From positions 5,997,501 through 6,061,500 of the forward strand of contig CM076959.1 of assembly GCA_039566865.1 (NCBI GenBank): a DNA stretch of 64,000 nucleotides, written 5' to 3'. The translations under genes and the position numbers were made by a program. The stretch is from Aurelia coerulea. Its lineage: Eukaryota > Cnidaria > Scyphozoa > Semaeostomeae > Ulmaridae. A model generated the notes under the pieces. That model was not told where the DNA came from, did no database searches, and worked only from the letters and a program-made list of their open reading frames with translations. Positions within the stretch are counted from its first letter, which is position 1; every line of letters begins with the position of its first letter. This document shows positions 56,632 to 64,000 of the stretch, piece after piece.

Positions 56632-59366
56632 ATGGCTTCAACAAATGGGTGGCAAGGTAACTTGGCTCTTAAAGCAGATTTGCAACAGTATGTCTTGCAA
56701 AATATGCAGCGAAACGAGATTTCGGATTTCATGACAAGGGATTTTCCAGCCTATCCATGGAGCATTAGATCTTTAGACAGAAGACTGGCCTATTTCAATA
56801 TTAGATATATCGACATAGAGGTGACACTGTGTGATGCAAAGGAAGCTGTTCAAAAGGAACTCGGTGGCCCTGGTGCACTGTTGGGATATAGGGCAATGGC
56901 ACAAAAACTTCGGCAAAAGCACAATATGAAGGTTCCAAGAGACTTAGTGTATGATATCATGACCGACCTTGATCCAGAGGGGCTCAAACAGAGAGCCCCA
57001 GGTGCCAAGAAGGTAACCAAAGGTCATTTTGTAACTACTGGATCAAATTGGACATACTCTTTGGATGGCCATGATAAACTCATGGGATACCAAAATTCAA
57101 CATTTCCTATAGCTGTGTATGGTTGCATAGACACAGCTAGTAGATACCTCATATGGTTGAAAGTATGGAAATCAAATTCAGATCCAGTTCTTGTTGGTAA
57201 ATGGTACCTTGATGCTCTTTTTAAAACTCGAATGCTTGCAAATTTTATCCGCATAGACAAAGGAACAGAGACAACCATCATAAGCACAATGCATACTTAT
57301 TTGAGGAGTATCCAAGGTGATATGGAAAATCCATCAGATTCAGTGATCTATGGACCTTCACCATCAAACCAAGTGAGTTGCGTTGAAAAACCTTGTATCA
57401 TTTTTAGCAGCCACAACGTACAGTCTAGAAAGTTACTGCAAGTTCATTAGGGAAATTTGTGTCAAATAGTGCATCTTATTACCTATCACTCTGTCTATTG
57501 CACTACCATTGTACATGATGACTAGACAAATGACTGACAAATGCAGTATTTTCATCAGGAATTATATGATATCATCATATACTAAGCACCTGGGAACTAC
57601 TCATTTAGCAAAATTTTACCATGTGGTTTTCTTATCAGGGACTCTGAAATATTAAAATACAAACACAACGGATAATTTCTGAAATTGAAGGCCCCTTTAA
57701 AAACCACCATTAGGCTATGCTCCCCAAAGTTAAAATTGAAATTAAAATAAAATTGAAATTCTCAGTTGGAAAAAAATCACAAAAATCCACAAAATTTACC
57801 TGAAAAATGTCTAAAGTTTTGAAACCTTAGACCCAAAAATGTCAGGCAGGTCAAAATATGAGAGTTCCTCTCCAAGGTTTTTTGACTTCTCTCACCTTGG
57901 ATAAACAATGAAAACTCAATGTTTACCTCATTGTTTATTTTGACAGATAGAACGATGGTGGAAAGAACTGCACGAGCGTTTAGAGAAATTCTTCAAAGTT
58001 GGTTTGGCTTGGCTAAAGGATAACTGCCATTATGATCCTCATGATGCGATGGACAGGTAAATTTCTTTTTTCTTTTTATCACTTCAATCTGACATAGCTT
58101 TCCATGTTCCACAATTATTCAGCTACTGTACATATATTTCTATTTTAAAGAATCTAAGAATTTGACCTAGGAGTATACTGAAAATTTCTGAGGTTTCTCA
58201 AAATGGTATATAATTGCTTTTATTGATTAACAGGGATTTCTCAGACCATTCCATCTCTGAAAATTATGCCTCTGTCCAGATATCACTCCATAGGTCATCA
58301 TCAGTAAAACTTAGTAAATCAGTACTTGAGACAAGTTAAAATTTGCTTTGGATTTTTAGGCTAAATGAAAATTTCCCAGAAAGAATAATCCTTTGCCAGT
58401 ATTCAGATTTTTAATTTTGGTAATCTGAGAGTTTGTAATCCCAAATTGAGGCAGGGCCAACCTCATCCAGCTTAGAAAAGCATAGAACTAATTATTTGAA
58501 ACAAATAATGACTTCAAATACACAACACTGCAAAACCTAAATAAATTTGTGTTTTTTGCTGTTGTAGATCAATGCTGGCATTTGTCATGATTCCAATGCT
58601 GCAAAAGGAATTAGAAGATTTCAGAATTGTATGGAACACACATCGTATCAGAGCCCAAAAGGACACTTATATGGCTGATGGAGTACCAAACCATATTTTC
58701 CAGTTCCCAGAAAGATATGGGTTGAAAAACTGTGGTTGGAAACTTTTAGTGTTTTTTTACTGAAATGCTTATACTCCTTCCAACCCAGTAGGGTCTACTG
58801 GGGTAAAGTGGGTAGGCTGGTGGTAAAATGGGTAGTTCTTATTGATGGAAAAACAGAAGACCCTGACCTGATAAATCAACATTCACTATGTCAAGTAGGG
58901 TAGTTTGAGCAGTTGTAGCTAGAGAAAAATTGTGAAAAATAATTTGTCAACATTTATCCATATTTTTCACAAGGAGTATCACTACATAATATGCTGATGG
59001 GAGAGGATGTAAAATACTTTTTTGGCAAATAGAACAGCTTTTATATTCACATTTTCAGAAGTAAATATCCTGTAATTTGTTCTTAATGCCTGCCAACATT
59101 TCAACCCAAACCAAACATTATAAACCTCAAATTTCCTAGCAATATAATAAAGAATGCATTTATCTGCAGGTTTTCAGGTGACAGATGTGCAGTTGAAGGA
59201 GGTTGCAATATTATCAGGGGTTTTAGAGGCCCCAAAAGACTACATCACTGCAGAGCAAATGGAGTCATTTGAATTGATATTGCAAAATCCAGATGAAATA
59301 CAACCAAACAACTTTGTTCAACAGTATCTTTATCTAAAAGAACATGTTATCTCTGGTGTCCAGTAA
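56632..59366 (+). CDS. DDE (integrase-core-like) transposase, 4 exons, 404 aa
   Basis: Exons 56632-57372, 57947-58056, 58568-58734 and 59170-59366 total 1215 nt, exactly 404 codons plus TAA. Donors are CAA|GTGAGT, ACAG|GTAAAT and TGTG|GTTGGA. Acceptors are ttgacag|, gttgtag| and tctgcag|. The N-terminal region has helix-turn-helix-like blocks ('YPWSIRSLDRRLAYFNI'; 'GYRAMAQKLRQKHNMKVPRD'). The catalytic core shows 'YSLDGHDKLMGY' (D145), 'GCIDTASRYLIW', 'RIDKGTET' (D209) and 'SNQIERWWKELHERLE' (E249), a D-D-E triad with 39 residues between the second D and E. 'WNTHRIRAQKDTYMADGVPN' follows. The ATG chosen is the first in frame; an upstream GTG would add 14 residues. No stop or frameshift was found, so the enzyme may be functional. 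Confidence 0.85.
57375..57946. other. Transposase intron 1
   Basis: AT-rich intron with no further feature. Confidence 0.7.
58735..59169. other. Transposase intron 3 with a family Q repeat
   Basis: 58770-58980 matches the reverse of 33060-33420 ('tcaagtagggtagtt', 'ggggtaaagtgg'). Confidence 0.6.
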
Positions 59367-59398
59367 ATGAATCATAACAAAACAAGAACATGAGAACT

Positions 59399-59602
59399 TC
59401 AAAATGTCGTTCCCGGTGGCTTCGGTGGCTTCGGTGGCTGGACCACGATTTCCTTTCTTTCCAGAATGGTTGTAGCTCCAGCTCCAGTTGTTGTGTTTGC
59501 ATCTGCACCTTTATCTTTCCCTTTAACTGGAAAGCAATTCTTCGCTCTCTTAACTTTCATTGAGAGGGCATATTTTGCCCATAATTTGGCTTGGTTTTGA
59601 GC
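59399..59602 (-). CDS. Small minus-strand frame near the right TIR
   Basis: From an ATG at about 59602 the frame gives 'MAQNQAKLWAKYALSMKVKR' and a tail 'VVQPPKPPKPPGTTF'. It is basic then proline-rich, adjacent to the right inverted repeat. It might be a second element protein, but has no recognised domain and could be chance. Confidence 0.25.
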   Translation of the reverse strand, partial: AQNQAKLWAKYALSMKVKRAKNCFPVKGKDKGADANTTTGAGATTILERKEIVVQPPKPPKPPGTTF

Positions 59603-60199
59603 CATGATTGCTGCAACAGTTGAAGCATTCGACTGCAAACAACGTGGTGATTTTCCCGCCAAAATATGTCAGCCTCGTTATCGAAATCTTGGCAGTTCTC
59701 GGCCAAGGCGATAAACAGTGCAGAGTTGGCAGCTCTCGGCCACGTGGATATGAATCTAATTTCAATTCAATTTTGTTACGATTTGATTTCAATTTGATTT
59801 CAGTTTATTTCAATTTAATTTAATTTACCCTAGTTGATTTTTTAGTTAAAAATTAAATTAAAAATTTTGAAATAAAAAATGAAAGTAAAGCCAGTTCAAA
59901 TTCCAATTTGATTTCATTTTCACGTAAGAATGTAGATAAAACTGAAATGGCAGCTCTCGGCCACCATAGTCATGCATAGGAGTTTTTCTTTGTCCTATTT
60001 ATAGATTGCCTCTACTTAGCTCCCTTCATTCACATTTTGAATTCTTGTAAATTCTCGTTAAAAAGAACTGGTGTCTCTTTAGAATTCTGATACCCTGGGT
60101 ACCAGAGCCAAAAAATAATAAAATAAAAAATAAAAAAAAAAGTAAAGAAGGAAAGAAAGTTGGCTCTGGTCAAATGGTGACATCGATTGTAGGAATTGA

Positions 60200-60235
60200 C
60201 CAATGAGAAGCCTTTATACCCAAACGGGTATATAG
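60200..60235 (+). promoter_or_regulatory. Candidate CCAAT and TATA boxes
   Basis: CCAAT at 60200-60204 and TATATAG at 60229-60235 lie upstream of the RecQ-like first exon at a plausible distance. Weak, sequence-only support. Confidence 0.25.
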
Positions 60236-60347
60236 ATTTGGTTAGATTTGATTGGATAGCATGAGTCACATGACAAGGTTACGATTGTGATCAGAAAATA
60301 TGATTCGGGTGGTTATCAGTCATATGATCGATTGCTTGATCACAGCA

Positions 60348-60871
60348 ATGGCGGACGATTTGAGGCGAGCTGTGGATGTTGTACTTGTAAATTTTTTCAG
60401 CAAAATCAAGAGTTTAACTCCACAGCAGTTTGAAATATTAAGATCATTATTTGTACAAGGAAAAGATACACTTGCTATACTGCCTACTGGTCATGGGAAA
60501 TCGTTGCCGTTTCAAGTTGCGCCTTTTCTCGCGAGGGAACTTAGTGGGCCTACGTATAATAGGTCAAGCGAGGCAGAAATGAGTTGTAAATACCTTGCCG
60601 ATGGCAACCGAAGTATTGTGATTGTAGTTTCGCCATTATTGGCAATCATGGACACTCAGGCAAAAGAACTGAATAAAATTGGAATCACCGCTTGTTGCCT
60701 GCACGACGAATCACTGAATTCGAAGGATTTGATGGAAGGAAAATTTCACATCGTTTATGGCACTCCTGAAGCATGGACACAGGGGCAGTGGTGGAAGATG
60801 CTACACACTAAAACTTATCAAGAAAAAGTTCTCCTAATTGTTGCTGATGAGGCCCATTGCATTCCAAAATG
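60348..60871 (+). CDS. RecQ-like DNA helicase, first exon
   Basis: ATG at 60348 (MADDLRRAVDVVLVNFFSKI) opens 174 codons plus two bases to a donor TG|GTAGGA at 60871/60872. It has 'LTPQQFEILRSLFVQGKDTL' (RecQ motif 0 region), Walker A 'ILPTGHGKSLPFQ' (K51), motif Ia-like 'IVVSPLLAIMDTQAKEL' and the DExH box 'LLIVADEAHCIPKW'. Splitting the Trp codon at the end fits the RecQ family's 'QW|G' continuation. The enzyme would unwind DNA 3' to 5'. No further exon is found downstream within the window, where a foldback element begins at 61102. An upstream in-frame ATG at 60300 would add 16 residues. Confidence 0.8.
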
Positions 60872-60899
60872 GTAGGAATTTATCAACTTTATTGTTGTC

Positions 60900-61100
60900 T
60901 GGTTTTTATTTGTATGTATAGGCATGTACAAGCATAGCACAAATTTAACATGGTATTTACAGTACAGCATATAAAGATTAGGCCTACCAAGGAAAGCCTT
61001 TAGTTAATTTTAGGTTAATGTTTTATTTTTTCATAAAGTACATGCTTAGGGCTATTAGTACACCAAATTTGGTTGCTCTATCTATTTCCAGTCAAGAGTT
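60900..61100. other. Probable RecQ-like intron start
   Basis: AT-rich intron sequence; nothing else seen. Confidence 0.5.
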
Positions 61101-61989
61101 AGGTAGGGGGGGGGGGCTTTTTTATGGAGTCAGGTGCTGGACAAATTGGGTGACTTCACTTCGTGGAGTCGAATTGCAGATCGGGGAGGCAGGATTCATA
61201 GATCGTTGGGGCATTCCCCTCTTCGTCGAGTCGCTTTTGACTTCGTCTCGGCAGTCTACTCTTCGTCGAGGGGGTGGAGCAAGTCTTTTCGTCGAGGCAC
61301 TTTGTTTGACATGACTCTTCGTCGCGGCGCTGCGATTGACATGACTCTTCGTCGAGGCAGGCGCTTTGAATGATATGACTCTTCGTCGAGGCGCTTCGCT
61401 TCACATGACTCTTCGTCGAGGCGCTTTGATTGACAGTATTGCTGCGTCATTCACTTCATTTTTATGTGCTCTAAATATAACATTCGAGATCATACATTGA
61501 AGTTTCAAGAAAGATTTAGAACAATATTGCCCTGTCCTGGGTACAAACGGCTCTTTCAAAAGATTTTCGTAGTCGGACCTAAGGGTAGGGGAAATAAGTA
61601 ATAGGAAAATACGAGAAGTTCTGTACTAAAGTTTGAGCCCAGGGGGAGGGGATAGAGGTTTAAATTTATTCATTGTATATTTCGTGATGTCTGGTATAAC
61701 GAACAGACATACCATGAAAGCTCTATTTATTGAGCCAGCTTATTTAATTTCAGACACTCCAAAGGGGGCCTTAGAAGAGAGGGGGGGGGGGGCTTATTTA
61801 AAATCTTTGCTCAGAGGGGAGGGGCTATTAGAGAGGGGGCTAAAAAGACCTTTTACGGTATTGTATCCGATTGTTAGTGAGTTGAGTGTTAGTAAAGAAA
61901 AGTAAAACGTTATCAAAACATGCAGAACAATATCATCTTCTTCGAATCTTTTCCTTTAAAGCTTTTTATCCTTCAAGACTCAAGCAACT

Positions 61990-62215
61990 CTTATGCGAAT
62001 TATACGTATTTCTTATAAGAAACCGCTACTTATAAGAAACTCAGACTCTCAGATCGCCAAAAAATTAAGAAACTCTTGCATGTTTTTCTTTATTCTCACT
62101 TGTTTCCTGTATCATATTATTCGGAAAGTACTCGAGTAAAGTCTAAACATTGTTTTGATTTTGAAATGTTCAGGAGGGCACAGATCTGATAATTTAAGGA
62201 ATACGTGTTTGTATT
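61990..62215 (+). repeat. Family H copy
   Basis: 'tatacgtatttcttataaga' through 'gatcgccaaaaaattaag' and 'cttgtttcctgtatcat' to 'aatacgtgttt'. Confidence 0.65.
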
Positions 62216-62439
62216 TTTTGGGAGCAACTTTACGGCTAATAATTGTTTATGTTAGCAACTATCAAGAACTATTCAAATCTATCATCTCCACAGAAATCGC
62301 ACAATGAAGTGCGTCTAAATATATCTAATTACATCAGCAACTACTGAAACACAACAAGACGCAAATGATAAACAGAATCTGGGAGATTGTTTGGTATATC
62401 ATAAAAGCAGGACTCATGGGACCGGACCCACGGGTGTGG

Positions 62440-62560
62440 GGGTTCTTGGCCAAATTTTGGGTTAGGGGTCTGCCGCGAGCATCTTCAAAAGGGTACCGTT
62501 AGCTAGACCAACTTTTACGAAAATGGTACCCTTGGCTAGACCGTTGCTGGCCAGGCAGTC
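62440..62560 (+). repeat. Family A left-half fragment
   Basis: 'gggggttcttggccaaattt', 'tctgccgcgagcat' and 'tggtacccttggctagacc'. Confidence 0.75.
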
Positions 62561-62624
62561 ATTGATTCTGTCTATTCTGTCTATTCTTGTTGATCATCCA
62601 TAAAGAACCATCTTTAATCCAGAC

Positions 62625-62745
62625 AGGAACGTAGGAAGCATCTCAGACTTGGTGGAGGGGCACGACACTTCAAGGGCACCTTTTTCATTACCCTGAAAGG
62701 GCACGTGCCCCCAGTGGCTTCCCTCCGGTCCCTACGTCTCTGAAT
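62625..62745 (-). repeat. Family L copy, reversed
   Basis: 'aacgtaggaagcatctc', 'cacgacacttcaagggcacc' and 'cggtccctacgt', matching 39866-40030 on the other strand. Confidence 0.65.
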
Positions 62746-63028
62746 CCAGACCAAAAAGGGGAAAGACGAAGAAGAAGCTTTTCTCCCAGTGAGCTTCCTG
62801 CAGGTAAACTGTTAAGAAACTTTAAATACTCAAATCTGATAGTTTCAAGAAACTTCAATTTCTTAATTTCTTTTAAAAATACTGCTAAACTGGCTGGTTA
62901 GCCACTGGGGGAATGGGGGAATATGGGAGCCCCCCCCCCCCCACTTTTCTCTATGGTCACTGTTCCACTTCTTCTAAATCCGTTGAGAAAATGTCGAAGG
63001 AGGGGTGAGGTAGGTACCTCTAGGGTAC

Positions 63029-63232
63029 CTCTACAGTTTGATAGACACATAAGAGTGTTTCATGACGGTTAGAAGGGCGTTTCCTGAGTATATGAGTAAA
63101 AAGGGCGTTTGCATGATCAGCTGTGTTCCGGTGAACCAACGAGGAATTATCCAAATCTCTAAAAATTCGTCTTAAAACTTCAGGGATGTAGGATCTCAAA
63201 TTTTCTTGTGGAGGCAACTCTGAAGACGCCAT
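63029..63232 (-). CDS. Possible first exon inside family K loop
   Basis: ATG at 63232 in the context AAAATGG opens 68 codons: MASSELPPQENLRSYIPEVL, then 'RRIFRDLDNSSLVHRNTADH' and 'LRKRPSNRHETLLCVYQTVE', up to a donor GAG|GTACCC. It abuts the inner end of the right arm. The amino-acid composition looks coding, but I do not recognise it and see no partner exon. Confidence 0.35.
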
Positions 63233-63722
63233 TTTAAATCTGGAGCATATAAAAATGAAGTGAATGTTGCAGCAATACTGTCAATCAAAGCGCCTCGACG
63301 AAGAGCCATGTGAAGCGAAGCGCCTCGACGAAGAGTCATATCATTCAAAGCGCCTGCCTCGACGAAGAGTCATGTCAATCGCAGCGCCGCGACGAAAAGA
63401 CTTGCTCCACTCCCTCGACGAAGAGTAGACTGCCGAGACGAAGTCAAAAGCGACTCGACGAAGAGGGGAATGCCCCAACGATCTATGAATCCTGCCTCCC
63501 CGATCTGCAATTCGACTCCACGAAGTGAAGTCACCCAATTTGTCCAGCACCTGACTCCATACTTTTTTGCCCCCCCCCCAACCAAAATAGGACGTGTCTG
63601 GTAGCCCAGCCACTATAGGGTTAAAGATACCTGAAGGTGTTGTGGTGGAGGACATTGCTGCCAGAACAGTCAGGCGGATAGCTGCCAGAACTTAGCCCTG
63701 TCATTCACGTTAAAGAATTTTA

Positions 63723-63746
63723 TACATACATACATACATACATGGG
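63723..63746 (+). repeat. CATA microsatellite
   Basis: (CATA)n, about six units. Confidence 0.95.
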
Positions 63747-63783
63747 GCCCTCGCTCCCAGGTAGAGCCCTACCCCTTGAGCTT

Positions 63784-63973
63784 CAGTATATTGGAACATG
63801 TATGCCATTAAATCAAAATGAGGAAAAAATGTGCCTTCACTGAACACTGAATGATTTACTTTGAAGCAATGAACTAAAGGGGTACAATCTTATCTTATAT
63901 TTACAATCCTGTCTTCCAGCTGTAATGCTGTTAATTACGGAATTCATATGGTTTGACATGTTCCAATATACTG
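63784..63973. mobile_element. Short element with 18-bp perfect TIRs
   Basis: CAGTATATTGGAACATGT at 63784-63801 is exactly inverted at 63956-63973, 190 bp in total. No coding sequence. Confidence 0.75.
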
Positions 63974-64000
63974 ATGGGATCATAATGAAAAAGGTCCTGA

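Larger units (their letters stand above)
56271..59975. mobile_element. Integrase-type DDE transposon, apparently intact
   Basis: Inverted ends of about 275 bp (about 56274-56552 and 59693-59968) begin TATGGTGGCCGAGAGCTGCC on each strand; the right end extends six or seven bases further (GCATGAC). The flanks are ATAGGAGTT at 56262-56270 and 59976-59984, a 9-bp direct repeat, and the insertion lies in a RecQ exon. The element encodes a four-exon transposase on the plus strand and a possible small minus-strand frame near the right end. I cannot assign the superfamily; TIR elements with rve-like DDE enzymes such as IS3EU or Ginger are candidates. Confidence 0.8.
61102..63583. mobile_element. Foldback element, family K, with arrayed arms
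   Basis: Left arm 61102-61473 and right arm about 63233-63583 are inverted copies. The tips are GGTAGGGGGGGGGGGC and, inverted, GGTTGGGGGGGGGGC. The arms carry 4-6 copies of a 27-30-bp unit with 'tgactcttcgtcgaggcgc'. Both arms give long but mirror-image reading frames that are not genes. The loop contains a family H copy (61990-62215), a family A fragment (62440-62560), a reversed family L copy (62625-62745) and a possible exon at 63029-63232. No target duplication was found. Confidence 0.8.

Noticed and set aside
61018..61450. Frames rich in 'RRG' or 'DEESC' repeats, and their mirror images at 63310-63655
   Set aside because: They arise from the inverted arrayed arms of family K.
1..64000. 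tRNA or rRNA genes
   Set aside because: I looked for A/B-box and conserved rRNA words and saw none; a covariance-model scan was not possible here.

Overview
The window is animal (metazoan) nuclear DNA, not bacterial. It is AT-rich (estimated by eye), has spliced exons with GT-AG boundaries, LINE reverse transcriptases, and a dense carpet of DNA-transposon debris. The repertoire (CxC-KDZ transposase, Tnp2/EnSpm-like transposase, multicopy RecQ-like helicase, integrase-type DDE transposase, BovB-like RTE, many MITEs) looks most like a cnidarian such as a coral or sea anemone. That assignment is an inference from recalled families. No rRNA, tRNA, CRISPR or clearly ordinary host gene was recognised.

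Layout. 1-5.6 kb: an RTE-BovB-like LINE fragment, a 160-bp tandem array, a G-tract foldback element and an inverted-repeat element. 5.67-20.28 kb (minus): a large, multiply interrupted KDZ transposase gene with seven recognisable exons. A foldback element with an 8-bp target duplication splits its last exon, that element carries a further insertion, and its introns hold hAT-like MITEs, a piggyBac-like TTAA element with a LINE inside it, and several G-tract elements. 20.3-28.3 kb: nested MITEs. 28.78-32.74 kb (plus): a clean three-exon, 236-codon gene of unknown function. 33-36 kb: repeats and a hAT MITE. 36.0-39.72 kb: a 9-bp GTTAGGAGT-type minisatellite. 40.4-49.8 kb (plus): fragments of two multicopy unknown genes; the second is split in frame by a 3.66-kb long-terminal-inverted-repeat element with a 10-bp target duplication. 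50.8-51.3 kb (minus): a kinase-like N-lobe exon. 52.85-55.26 kb (plus): a decayed EnSpm/Tnp2-like transposase. 56.08-59.98 kb: a RecQ C-terminal exon invaded by an apparently intact integrase-type DDE transposon (four exons, 404 aa). 60.35-60.87 kb: the first exon of a RecQ-like helicase. 61.1-63.6 kb: a large foldback element with arrayed arms and a possible captured exon.

How it fits together. The region is a stack of nested insertions, and several can be ordered because the target duplications are still visible. The most unusual theme is a set of short foldback elements whose inverted ends are G-runs at the left and C-runs at the right, typically written CC(n)GGGGG. Five families have different interiors, yet each is flanked by an 8-9-bp direct repeat. 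They look like non-autonomous DNA transposons that share one terminal design. The one element here that could still be mobile by sequence is the integrase-type transposon at 56.27-59.98 kb, whose reconstructed reading frame closes exactly across three introns.
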